NCBI RefSeq assembly: GCF_020740795.1
Contig: NC_067304.1
Coordinates: 3,896,056 to 3,960,055, forward strand
Direction: 5' to 3'
Length of the DNA: 64,000 bases
Source of the DNA: Apus apus
Taxonomy: Eukaryota; Chordata; Aves; Apodiformes; Apodidae
The notes under the pieces were generated by a model. It ran no database searches, was not told the DNA's origin, and saw only the letters and a list, made by a program, of their open reading frames with translations. Every line of letters starts with the position of its first letter. Within the stretch, counting starts at the first letter, position 1. Shown piece after piece: positions 1-30,869 of the stretch. The translations under genes were made by a program, and so were the position numbers.

Positions 1-970
1 CTGTGGCATCCATCCAAATTTTCTAATCCATTCACCCACTAACTGATCTCCCCCAAAGGGCTCTGGCCAGGAAAGATTTGCTCCAGTGCATTCCTGGGGT
101 GTGCACCCCTGGTTTCTGCTCCTAGCAACTCTCCTGTATCAGCACAGAGAAACTGAAAGCCTTCCTCCCCCCCCAATCCCTGTTGCCCCCAAAGGGTAAA
201 GGGCAGCTCTGGGGGTTTGCCTGTGGGTGGGACGTGGGTTTTGGAGGAGCCACGTGTGCAACCTCCTGTGCCTGGTGGCAGCATCCTACATCCTCGTCCA
301 GGAACGTGTGTGTGCCTGGCATGCCTGCCCACGGCACACGCCGTGCCTCCCCGGCATGAGTCAAGCTCCACAGTGAGCCAGATTTTCCATCCATCCTGCC
401 GGAGACGTTGGGCAGGAAGCGTTCCCGCATGGGTTGGGCTCGGGGAGGCCGCCTGGACTGGGAGATCCCAGGATCCTGCTGCCCTGTCATGGCTGGGTGG
501 GGATGCCCAGAATGCTCTGCCTGCCTGTCCCCTCCCTGCAGCGTAGTTGGAGAAAGTGGGGTGCAATGAGGGGGAGAGGGAGGGAATGGGATTCATTCTG
601 CTGCTTCCTTCCAGCTGGGATTGAGCAGGGCTCAGTCCCCCTGGCAGGGCATCACTGCCAGGCTGCTCCAGGCACCGGGAAGTGCCCAGGGCTGGGCGTT
701 ACAGCCGCCTGCCCGGGGCACCTCGGGAGCTGGCAGCAGCCCCACGGCCCGTCTTAAGGTGGAGAGCAGGGGGACATGGCACGGGGCTGGATTAAGATGG
801 TGCTGAGCAGGGTGGGTTGCTCTCCCTTGGGACCCCATTAGCCATTGAAAGGCTTTAATGCAGAGGGCCTGGGGAGGCAAACAGCCTTCTCCTATCTCTG
901 GCTCATGCCCCTGGAATGGGAGGAATGTGAAGGCTGCTGTGTCCACAGTCCCCTGGGGCAGGGGCTCAGG

Positions 971-1124
971 ATCCCCTCTCTGCCTCCCCTCTCTGCCTCC
1001 CCTCTCTGCCTCCCCTCTCTGCCTCCCCTCTCTGCCTCCCCTCTCTGCCTCCCCTCTCTGCCTCCCCTCTCTGCCTCCCCTCTCTGCCTCCCCTCTCTGC
1101 CTCCCCTCTCTGCCTCCCCTCTCC
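971..1124. repeat. 13-bp tandem repeat (CTCTCTGCCTCCC)n
   Basis: About 11-12 near-perfect head-to-tail copies of the 13-mer CTCTCTGCCTCCC lie inside the ATP2B4 intron. The + strand is almost pure pyrimidine with one G per unit, so the array is a polypurine/polypyrimidine tract. It creates spurious open frames on both strands that read as Ser/Pro/Leu or Glu/Gly/Arg repeats and should not be annotated as genes. Confidence 0.95.
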
Positions 1125-1557
1125 TCAGCGATGCTGTGTGCAGCTGGGGAGGGGGGGGTAGAGCAGCAGCCCAGCTCAGGGCTTGTCCCGCTTTTTCCCT
1201 CTCTCCCACCGCCCCTTTTTCCCGCAGCAGGAGCAGCCCCTGGTCCCCTCCACCAGCTCCCCCAGAGGAGCCAATTTGGCCACGCTGCCCCAGCCCCTGC
1301 CGCCGGGATGTGTCCGTGGGGCTCGGAGACGTTCCCGCTGTGCCGAGTCGCTCCTGGCGGCGGCTGCTCCTGGGAGCTGGCAGGAGAAGAAGGATCAGGT
1401 GGCTCCGGCAGCTCCGAGCGCCGCTCGCGGTGCCAGATTTACGGCTAATTTGATGCAGCATGTAAACAAGCTGGGCAGTGCCAGTTGGCAGGGCCCAGCG
1501 CTCGGGCGCTTCCAGAGGCAGCTGGGGGTGCTCTCCTGCCCACAGCTCCAGCATTGT

Positions 1558-1640
1558 CCTGCCCCACCGGTGGGATGTCCCTGCCCCACCGGTGGGATGT
1601 CCCTGCCCCACCGGTGGGATGTCCCTACCCCCACGGGTGA
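1558..1640. repeat. 22-bp tandem repeat, 3 copies plus a degraded fourth
   Basis: Three exact copies of CCTGCCCCACCGGTGGGATGTC (22 bp) run from 1558 to 1623, followed by a diverged partial unit. Each unit holds the palindrome CCACCGGTGG. The array lies about 140 bp upstream of an ATP2B4 exon. It looks like a short minisatellite with no coding role. Confidence 0.9.
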
Positions 1641-1780
1641 TGGGAGCAAAGCCCTGCCTTGGTTCCCCCCTGATGTCCCCCATGCAGGCATGGAGCTGCT
1701 CCTCACAGGGGTCTCATCGGCGTTGCTGGGGGGCTGTGGTGAGGTTTGGCTTCATCTCCATCTCTCCCCCCCCTCTCCAG

Positions 1781-21910
<20,130 letters not shown>

Positions 21911-24900
21911 CCTTCAACTTTGAACCCCCTTTCTCCTCCTCCTCCTCCTCCTCTTCCACCACCACCTTCGTCCCTCGCCCTGTGTGATATTGGCACCAGT
22001 AACTGGTCACACACACTGCGGTCACTTCGTGTCAAACTGCTCATCCCTATATCATTTTGGTGGTTTGGTTTTGGGGTTTGTTTCTTTTTTTTGAGGGTTG
22101 TTTTGGTTTTGTTTTTTCTTTCCTTGGTTTTTGTTTGTTTTGTTTTGTTTTTTAAAGTGTTTTTATTTTCTACCGTGATTTAGCAGTGGGAACCAGAGTA
22201 CCACGATGAGGGGTGTTGGGTAGAGTGGCTCAAGCCAAAATCATCCATCTCCATCCCTGATTTTCAGTGGTACTCACCCAAGTGAAGCAGCCAGGTTATT
22301 CCCTCTCCAAGAGTTGGGCTCCATGTGTCTGTTGGGGGTTTTCACTTTGAAAAATGCATGTTCAGAGAAAAGTTCAAGTTGTTGCAGTCCTACATGCACA
22401 CGCTCAGCCTGAGGGCTGGGGTGCACTTGTGACCTTTTTGTTTTCTTCCCACTGGTGGTTTTTAGGGTTTTCTTCTCATTTTGGGGGGGGGGGGTTTGTT
22501 CTTTGCTTGTGGGATTTGCCCCCAGTGTCTTCACAGTGGGAAGTGGGGGGTGGGAGGGGGGGTGGGCTGGCACTTGAGTGCAACAATTGAGAAAACAAAA
22601 CAAAAACCCAGCCAGGGGGAAGGTGTTTACTCACAGATTGATAGATACAGGGACGTACACCAGTCTTCCACCTTGAAAAATGGTACCTAGCCTTTTACAG
22701 CTCCTCCTCTGTGTGTGCACACATGCTTCTCTCTCTGTTTCCAAAGCAGTAATTGGTAGACAAAGAATGAAGGTGACTTGGCTGGGACCTTGCTGGATGT
22801 AAAAGGTTCTGATTTTTCTACAGAGCAAGGTGGGGGTGAACTGGCAGTGGAAGGATGGTGAAGAAAACCCCCATGGTTGTGAGAAACTGGGCCCCTTCCT
22901 GGGGAGCCTTTAAGAGATGGATGTCTTCTGCTCTTGAACAGCTGTGAAACTTTTGGAGAGGACATTGCAAAGGTTTAATGGTTCCTGCCATCAGGAGCAG
23001 AGGGACTTTTGCCCGTTCTGGCTTGTTAAATAATCCTTCAGCCCTGGAGGAAGCCCAGAGGATACTCCAGCAGTGCTCACCAGCTCTGCACACCACTGCC
23101 AGAGTGCTAGCAGGCTGGATGGAGAACAAGCATTGGGTTATTGGCAGTACAGTAGATCAACTCCTAGATCATGGAAGGGATGAATCATGTTGTCTCTTTA
23201 GCTGGTGGAAGGAGAGGCTCCATGGCCCTTGATTTCTGTGGCACTTCTGTGGCTGGTTTGCCAGTGGAGGCACTTCCTCACAGAGGTGGCAGCTTGGTTG
23301 GTTGGTTGGCTGCAGGTCTTCCAGAGAACGTGCTGCATGGAGGCTTTGCCTCACGTGCTGCTTTTTTTGAAGGTCATCTCTTCACCCTGCATGTCCTGCC
23401 TCACCTCCTGTAGCCATCTGGCGAGAATCCTGTTTTTTTGGAGCAGAGGCCCCAGGTGTCCTGGGTGAGTCACCTCTAAACTGACCCTCTTGTGAAGCCA
23501 TGGGACAGAGCAGGAGGCAGGAGTTTGCTTTGCTTGGGCTTAGTTTCTTCCCCGTGGGCTCTTCCTGGTGCACCCCTGGCTCCTGACCCCAGGCAGGCAG
23601 GGCTGGAGGAAGCTCTGCTGCCTTCTCCTCTTCGTCTCGTTTAGTTGAAAGCAGAGAGAACCTGGTTGTAACTGGCTGTACAACTGTCATCTTGGCCCAG
23701 CCTCCACCCCTGGAAGGGGAGAGGTTGCAGTGAGAGGGTGGGCTGGCTGGTTTCTTCTCCTCTTTCCTTTAAGAACGCACAGAATCTCTGGTGCCTTCTC
23801 CAAGCACTGCCTGCAGCACCGCCTGCCGCCCCAGGGCTTTTGGGTTGGGTTGGGTTTTGGTTTTTTTTGCCAAGAATTAAGTGTTCCTTAAACTAAACAC
23901 CACAAACCCAAGTGTCTTTGTTTCGTTTCCAGCCCAGCATCGCCTCATCCCTTCCTTGGGGTGGGGGCACCCCAGGTAGCTGAGGAAAGGTCCTTCTCCC
24001 AGGTCTCCTGCCTCGGTGCTGGCAGGGGGTGGCAGCTGGGCTTTGTACACTGCCAACAGCCAGAAGAAATTGCCACCACTGCCCGTCTCAATTGCAAATT
24101 CGGCGTCAAGCCCCTTTGCTCGTGCAGACAAGACCCATCCCTGCCCTCCCCCTTCTTCCCACAAGCTTGAAGGGCAAGAAAAAATACTTGGGAGCAGGAG
24201 CAGGGAGGGGGTTTCTTGGGTTATACACAAGCGGTGACAGGCAAGACAAACAGGATGGGTTGGGTTCTGTTCCTAGGGGTGACATTGCTTAAAAGATCAC
24301 TTTTTTTTCTATGTTAAATACTTGCAAAAAAAAAAAAAAAGCCAAAAAAAAGAGAAAAAAGAAAAAAAAAAACAGATGAAAGGATGTGTTCTTACAAGCT
24401 CACAGGAATATTTATTAAATACTTTTTTTTTGGGGGGGGGAACGCACAGTGATTTATTTTTCTTTTGATATTTTTTTAATACCTCAGACCTGTTTTAAAA
24501 ACAAACAAACAAAAGACTTAAACCAATGAAAACTTCACACACACACACAAAATAAAAGCCAATTTTGGGGGGCTCTCTAAGTCACTCCCAGAAATCTGTG
24601 ACTGGCAGGTCGCCACAAGGGTCAGGTCATCCTTTAGTTGTTGTATTTTTGTTGTTCTAGTTTCCATCTTTGGAGGGGGAGAGATAATTCTATATAAATA
24701 TTATGCAAAAAGAAAAGAAATCTAGTTTTCTTTAGACCAGAAACTGATATTTTTACGTCAGCCATATGTATTTTGTTTAAAGAAAAAAAAAATAAATAAA
24801 CCAGAATGGAAGAAATCACGAGTCTGCCACGGCGCGTGACAAGAGGTGACAGTTAATGAGTTAATTAGTGTATCAGTGATCAGATGCCAGTCAGCTTCCT

Positions 24901-24963
24901 TTTCTCTGAGCAGCCATCTTTATACTAGACATTAGTTGGATGACACAAATGTGTTTTGTTTTT

Positions 24964-24986
24964 TTATATATATATATATATATATA
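24964..24986. repeat. (AT)n microsatellite in the ATP2B4 3'UTR
   Basis: A run of alternating T and A follows a T-rich stretch in the 3'UTR. It is a simple sequence repeat likely to vary in length. Confidence 0.9.
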
Positions 24987-26872
24987 AATGATGTCGGTAT
25001 GGCTGGTTGCTTAAAGTATAAGCGTTTCTTGTGCATACATCTTTCCTGTAAAGTATTTTATGATCATTTTGATTTCTTATTTAGTTTCAGTGATTTACTG
25101 GCAGCAGGTGATGACTGGGTTAAGTTATTGAGGACATTATCAAAAGTGTTTTGGGGGGGGATTGGTGCTCTGTGCTGAAAGGCATGGTCGGCAGCACGAA
25201 CTTCTGGGGACTCTGCAACACGCCTTGAAAGAGGGGGAGATGTTTTCTTTTTATTTCTTCTTATTTTTTTTTTTGCTCAAACTGCCATGAATGTGCACGG
25301 GGGGGGGGGCGGGGAGGGGGACAGTGCCATGCCAGACAGGAAGAGAAGTCATGCCCTGTGCTAACGTGTTAACTTGCCTTGGAATGCTTTGTTATTAAAA
25401 CACTCTGAACGTCGTTTTTTTGCAGCCGGTTCTTGATGCCAGCAGGGTCCCCGGTGGTGGTTTCCTGTGAAATAAATGGGATTGGTACCAAAGACGTGAC
25501 CCCCCCCCCCCCCAGTCCTGTGTGCATTGCTGAGCAGGCATTTTTTAGGCATCTTGCATGATGTGATAAGGTTTCCTTTGATTTGCACAGGGGTTATACT
25601 GCGTTTTCAAAGGTTTTGTGCAATAAGCTTTGAGGAAAATTTCAAAACGATCTCGAGAAGGAAAGAAAAAAAAAAAAACCCAACAGCTGAGTCCCATTTT
25701 AGCATGGGCAGCCCTTGGCCTTCCCCAGCCAGGAGCAGACGTCCTCTAGTGCTCAGCCCCTCCAGAAATGCTTCTAGGGGTGACACGACGTTGAGGTGAA
25801 CGGAAAAGCCCCATCCCAGCACCAGGGAGGGCACCTCCGTGATGCCATCACCAACTCCTCTTGCCCTCCACGACTGCAGGGCCCAAGGACCTCAAAGAAG
25901 AAGAGCCCCTGCAGGTTTTTGTACCTCCTGGGGGAAGGACACATCTATCTGCCATCACTCCTCAACTGCTGGGGTCAAGCTCCTACAAGTTCCTCAACCC
26001 GTGGAGCAGGTACCCCATAAAACACCCTCCTGCAACCCCAGCTCTTCCAGGGGGGCAGGGTGAGGTGGAGGTTCTGCTCTCCTGGGGCTGTGGGGCAAGG
26101 CCAGCGTGTCTCGTGGCACCTGGCTCCTCTTCTCCAGCATCTCTCTGCCAAGGCTGTCCCCTGCCCCCAAGACTGGCTGATCTCTGGCTGTCCTGCCTCT
26201 GATACCCTCCTGCTCAACCAAACAAACCAAAACAATTTTCATTCAGCAAAGCCCATGGCTAAAACTGCCTTTAGTTTATTTCCTCCCCTTAAATAAATAT
26301 ATATATATATACAGTATTAAACCAACATTTGTGTGTGTATATATATTTATCCAATGCTCTCACGACAAGACTTTCTTTTCAAGAGGGCACGCAGATCTTG
26401 AGTTCTTCTTTTTCCAGTAACTACGTATAATAAGCACTGGTATTTTTGTATAAAAACAGAAAAAATACAAAACAAAAGACTGAATATTATGTGGTATGCA
26501 TGACATTTAAAAAAAAAAACAAAAACCAACAAAACCCAAACAAAAAAAAAAATAATGGTGGTTTCAAAGCAATATGTACCCTGGTGTGTTTGCCATATCC
26601 TAGAGTCCAGCTTAAAGTGCACCTGATCTGTATTGCATTTTGATATTAATCTCTATGTACAATGTTTTGCATGTAATTTATATGGTTCTTGGGAGAAAAA
26701 AAAGAAAAAATTGAATGAATTGTCAGTTGGCTTCTTCTAAGAAAATAGATTCCAAGCAGGGATAATACTCAAAGTGGAAGCAGATGAGTGGTTGAGGGGT
26801 GGGAAAGGGGGTACATAGCAAAAAAAAATGAAGCGTGCTGGGGGTGGGGGAGAAGGGAAATGGTTTTGAATC

Positions 26873-26878
26873 AATAAA
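26873..26878 (+). terminator. ATP2B4: Candidate distal poly(A) signal of ATP2B4
   Basis: A canonical AATAAA is followed within 30 bases by GT- and T-containing sequence. It is the last such hexamer before the intergenic spacer and the ZC3H11A CpG island. Use of this site is inferred, not shown. Confidence 0.5.
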
Positions 26879-26905
26879 GCTTTGGCTGTTGAGCAGAAAC
26901 AATGA

Positions 26906-28262
26906 GCAAGTGCATCCAGAGAATAAAATGTGCCCACATGTAACTGTGACGTCCTCAAGTGTGTCCACCAGCTTGTGAGATCAATCCCACGTCCTCCCCT
27001 GAGCGCTGGGGGAACAGCTGGGCTTCCTGTGGGAGCAAGGGGGGCTTGCAGGGTGGAAAGAGGGATGGGGGTCAAAAGCAACCCCACTCTTACCAAAGCT
27101 CCCCTTAGTTAGTGTGGGCTGTCTCTCTGTGTAAGCCTCAGTACTGAGAGGCAGGGGCTGGCCGGTTGCAACCAGCACTTTGTCTCAAACGTGGCTTCTT
27201 CCACCTCCAAGAAGAACTCCAGGCCAAAACTGGCTGTCAAATGCCACCCAAACCAGTAGCCCTGGGCTACCTGTCAAGCTGCCCTGGAGCAAAGATCCTC
27301 CTTGTCCCCTTCCCCTGATGTGTGATCTCCATCTCCTGGGGACTGGCTTCAAGCCGTGTCCTGCCTCTGTACTGAGAATATTTTGCCTCCATTTAGGCAC
27401 TTTGCCCAGACAAGAACAACAGCAAATAAAAGCAACTGGCCTCTGAAATCCTCTCATCCCCAGGCGGGTTGAGGGCACTGTTTGACTCCCCTGGCTTTGG
27501 TGGGGAAGCTGTTGCTTCTCTGTCTTTAATAACCAGGGCCAAGCTGTGATAAGATGGAGCTGGGTGAGGTTGTCAGTGAGAAAATTCAATTTAAAACCTC
27601 TCAGCTGAGTCTCTGACCCCTGGAGCTAATGCCAGGGGATAAGAACAGGGTGTAAAAGCTTTACTGGGCAGCGTCACACACTTCCCTGCTTTCCTGGGAA
27701 GGTGTCTGTGTCAACAGTGTCCTTCAACTCTTAATTAAACAGAACAGCCACAACTGCTAGGTGCTTTGTTTTTTTTTTAAACCTAGACCAGGCTGGATGT
27801 GAAGAGAGAAACAAATCACAGGACTTTTAGTCATTTAATGGGGAAAAAATGGCCGTGGCTGTGCCAGGGCTGCCCCAGGCACCCTGCTCCAGAGGATGGA
27901 TGCTGCTGCTGCAGGTCCAGATGGATGAAAGGACGCTGGCACACTGGGAGGGAGAGGAAAAAGGCAGAGAGAGGCACATTTAGTCCTGTAATCTGCCACA
28001 AAACGTTCACAAACCCCACGCTGCCCTGATGGAGAAACGGCGGCTTCCTTGCACGCCCCAGCCAGGCCCGGGCCTCAGGTGCCCCAAGGCCCCACAAGAA
28101 GTGCCTGCTACTCCAGGAAACCAAGTTAAAAACATCAAGGAGCTTCCAGCTTGGAAAGCGTGACCCGGAGGCAGCGCGAGGGAGAGCCCAGGGGCCGGGG
28201 AAGGGGGGCGTGGGGCGGAGGTGGACGGGAGGGGACACTCTTGGGGTAGTCGCAGGATACTC
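26906..28262. other. Intergenic spacer, no gene recognised
   Basis: Between the last ATP2B4 poly(A) signal and the LTR-like block I see no splice-coherent coding sequence on either strand. In human the small adaptor gene LAX1 lies in this interval, and nothing resembling it was recognised. The right-hand part, about 28.0-28.25 kb, is GC-richer. Confidence 0.6.
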
Positions 28263-29093
28263 GTTAGTACGTTCAAATAGAAGCACAGCCTGATGAAAAT
28301 GTACTGAAATAACGAATTTGCTGTACTAAGGGTTACTTTGAAAACTCTGCGCTTGGTGAAACATCAGTCAATGATGCCAGCATCCTGCAGGTTGTGATGA
28401 CATCAGGTCTTCTAAGAACCTGTGGTGCCTGCAGACTCTGATGTGGGTTCTGACCCACCTGGGCAACGTACCAGCAGGAGACTGGGGACAGGACCAGGAG
28501 AGACAGGACCAGGAGAGAGACAGGACCAGGAGAGACAGGACCAGGAGAGAGACAGGACCAGGAGAGACACAGGACCAGGAGAGACAGGACCAGGAGAGAC
28601 AGGACCAGGACAGAGACAGGACCAGGAGAGAGACAGGACCAGGAGAGACAGGACCAGGACAGAGACAGGACCAGGACAGAGACAGGACCAGGAGAGACAG
28701 GACCAGGACAGAGACAGGACCAGGAGAGACAGGACCAGGAGAGAGACAGGACTAGGACAGAGACAGGACCAGGAGAGAGACAGGACAAAGCCGACAAAGG
28801 AGCAGAATCAACAAAGACCCCCCCAGGAGACCCTCGAGCAGGCACCATTACAAAGATAGCCAACCCCAGGAGCTAAAATGACTATGTAGAAGAACTCTGG
28901 GAACTCATTGACATGGAATATGCGTGGGTTTGGTGTCTGTGAGTTGGGGTGTTTTCGCTCATTGGTCGGAGCACTCGCGGTGGAGCATCCCCAGCGCTGC
29001 AATGAATCCCTGCTCAGTAACTGCGTGTTTGTTGTTCCTGGGTCTTCATCTGGGGATCCTCGCCCAGCCTCCCGCTTGGCTGAGCAGTGTTAG
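28263..29093 (+). mobile_element. LTR-like block of an endogenous retrovirus (candidate solo LTR)
   Basis: The 3' part, about 28,900-29,090, has the texture of an LTR R-U5 region. There is a short promoter-like stretch, then an AATGAA hexamer that looks like a mutated AATAAA. A GT/T-rich segment (GTGTTTGTTGTTCCTGGG) and a C-rich tail follow. The central part is a purine-rich minisatellite, listed separately. The pentamer GTTAG occurs at both limits given here and could be a target-site duplication, but the termini are not clean TG...CA, so the boundaries are weak. No gag, pol or env sequence adjoins it. Confidence 0.4.
28485..28790 (+). repeat. Purine-rich minisatellite (ACAGGACCAGGAGAG)n
   Basis: About twenty tandem copies of a 15-17 bp unit, GACAGGACCAGGAGA with an extra GA in some copies, so higher-order variants alternate. 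The + strand is dominated by A and G. It gives long artificial open frames of Arg/Gln/Asp/Glu repeats on the + strand and Ser/Pro/Val/Leu repeats on the - strand, which are not genes. Confidence 0.95.
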
Positions 29094-29139
29094 AAACCAA
29101 GGGGGCTTTGGCAGCTCCGGATTTGCGTGTGCCCGACAA

Positions 29140-29800
29140 CGAAGGGCTTTGTCTGGGGGGGGGGGAAGCGCCGACGAGACCCCCCGGAGCACGAAACGCC
29201 CCCAAAAACAAACCCGCCCGCTTTGTTGACGGGCCCGCCCGCCCCGTGTTTGCGGCGCTGGGGGCGGGGCCGCCCGGGCCCGGCGGGCGGAAGCGGGCGC
29301 GGTGAAGCCGTTCCGGCCGCCATCTTAGCGACGGGCGGGCTGAGGGTGCCCGGGCGTTGGGCGCCATCTTTGAGGCTGGCAGCGCAGGAGGCGACGGCCC
29401 GAGCGGCGGCCGCGGCGGATCCGGGCGGCAACGGCGGCGACGGCGGCGACGGCGGCGGTCCCCTGGGGTTCGGTAAAGTCCCCGCTCGCCGGTAACTAGA
29501 GCCATTCGTCAACCGCAGGGGCGGGGGAATGGCCTCTGGCCCGGCCCGCGTCCCCTCCGCTCCCCTCGGGGGAAGCAGGCCGCGTCCCCGGCCGGCCCAG
29601 GCCGCGTCCCCAGCCCCGCTCTCCGGGGGTGTCCGCAGCCGCTGCGGGGGGTGGCGGGGTCCCCGGGGGCAGTGCGGGCCCTCAGGGGACGGTGCAGGCG
29701 TGAGGGCTTCTCTTCAAGCTCTCCCCGGACTTAAGAGAGGGGGGAGCTGCTTCCCGAGGTAGGCCCAAGGTCCCCTTGCCCCCCGGCGAGGCCGCAGCTC
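29140..29800 (+). promoter_or_regulatory. ZC3H11A: CpG-island promoter of ZC3H11A
   Basis: An abrupt rise in G+C and CpG with GC-box-like GGGCGGGG (about 29,262) and many CGG/GGC triplets, and no TATA box evident. The motif GCCGCCATCTT near 29,316 resembles a YY1 site, common at the 5' ends of housekeeping genes. The position fits the 5' end of the downstream zinc-finger gene. Confidence 0.8.
29316..29472 (+). other. ZC3H11A: Probable noncoding first exon of ZC3H11A
   Basis: Inside the CpG island, a plausible first exon ends at a good donor (TTCG|GTAAAG, GT at 29473-29474). The start is a guess placed at the YY1-like motif. The coding start is about 7 kb further on. The coding exon at 36575 is preceded by AG acceptors at 36424-36425 and 36477-36478, either of which could begin the exon that holds the ATG. 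Confidence 0.5.
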
Positions 29801-30869
29801 CCCCGTCCCCCAGCCCTGCCCTGCCCTGCTGGGATCCCCCTCGGTGGCCCGTCGGGGACAGGGGAAACCTGGAGCAGGCTCTGGAGAGGTTCGGTTGGGC
29901 TGGTTGAAGACCCCCGGTGTAGGTGCCTTACGAGTCTTAACGTTATTTTCGGTTAAAACCTGACGCCTTCCTTCTGTAGCAATGCGCATAAGGGGCGTGC
30001 TGTAATGGAGTCATCTGACAAATCGCTCCTCCGCTCCCTAAAGGAGCTTCCCTCAGGATCTGACTAACTCTGGATGCACCCGGTCGTCATCTTAAATTTC
30101 TCCTTCAGGTTGTTTAAAAACAGCCCAGTGGGGTGACGGTTTTGGTTTTTTTTTTTGTTCCTTAAGAACAGGATCTCGGAGGTTTCTGTTTTCTGCCGTT
30201 GGTGTTTGTAGTGAAAATGCAAAAGTGGTTTTTACTGTTGCAGGGATCAGTACGTGGAGCCTACAGATTGTCCCCAGAGCACCCTCTGGGGTGCACACAG
30301 AGGTTGAGCTTTCAAAAGACAACACTGTGTTATTCGGTTGTAAAAAAGGAAGTCTCGTGGGGATAGGGGACTTTGAAATGATACCAGAATCTGGATACAC
30401 GTTCAGCTGTTCAGACTGAGCAAACAGGTTGAATTTGTGGCTGGATAGCCAGAGGTTTCAGGAAGAAAACTAGAGAAAACTTCCTCTTGCCTTTGACTTC
30501 TCATCTAAAATGGCACCCTGCCAAATGGCTCCTTCCAGGGGAAAGCCACCCTTCTGGAGATTTAAGCAAGCATTGCAGTGAGGAAGGTATATTCTCATAG
30601 CAAATTGCTGTCAGACTCCAGTGCTGAGTTCAGAAAGGGAATTAATGCCTTTTATTTCAGTAGGCTTGTCGTTCCATTAGTGTGGAATTGGTTCTCAGAG
30701 CCTGTTAGGACATCAAGGAGGAAAAGGACAGAGAATGATAAAGCCACTCTCTAAAAACACAGGAAAGAAGGGGTTATGCATTAAGGGAAAGCCACTACGT
30801 TAAAAATTGGTGCTACCTAAACATTTATTAAGGATTTGGGACAGGCAGGTGCCACTACACCTGTGTGTG

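Larger units (their letters stand above)
1..1780 (+). other. ATP2B4: ATP2B4 intron (left end incomplete)
   Basis: This stretch precedes the first ATP2B4 exon in the window. That exon begins mid-codon: its first two bases complete a Gly codon whose first base must come from an upstream exon. In PMCA proteins the upstream exon encodes the cytosolic N-terminus, and I find nothing like it here in any + frame. The interval is therefore read as intron. It contains two tandem repeats, listed separately, and no other recognisable gene. The right end is a polypyrimidine tract and AG at 1779-1780. Confidence 0.75.
21911..26905 (+). other. ATP2B4: ATP2B4 3' untranslated region (probable extent)
   Basis: No coding sequence is recognisable after the stop. 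The region is AT-rich compared with the gene body, with many T and A homopolymer runs, (AT)n at 24964-24986 and near 26297, and several AATAAA signals (24551, 24791, 24795, 26292, 26873). Mammalian ATP2B4 is known to have a long 3'UTR. I take the last AATAAA, at 26873-26878, as the most distal probable end, but earlier ends are equally possible from sequence alone. Confidence 0.6.

Noticed and set aside
892-1683. Long open frames over the 13-bp repeat on both strands
   Set aside because: They are produced by the tandem repeat, whose unit length is not a multiple of three but lacks stops; no domain or splice support.
28422-28863. Arg/Gln/Asp/Glu-repeat ORFs on + and Ser/Pro/Val/Leu-repeat ORFs on -
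   Set aside because: Translations of the purine-rich minisatellite only.
29014-29512. ORFs across the ZC3H11A CpG island on both strands
   Set aside because: High G+C removes stops by chance. The YY1-like CCATCTT and the splice donor at 29,473 fit a noncoding first exon better.
30225-30419. Small ORF upstream of the ZBED6 relic, considered as the missing ZBED6 N-terminus
   Set aside because: No convincing match to the mammalian N-terminal region; the N-terminus is treated as unrecognisable.
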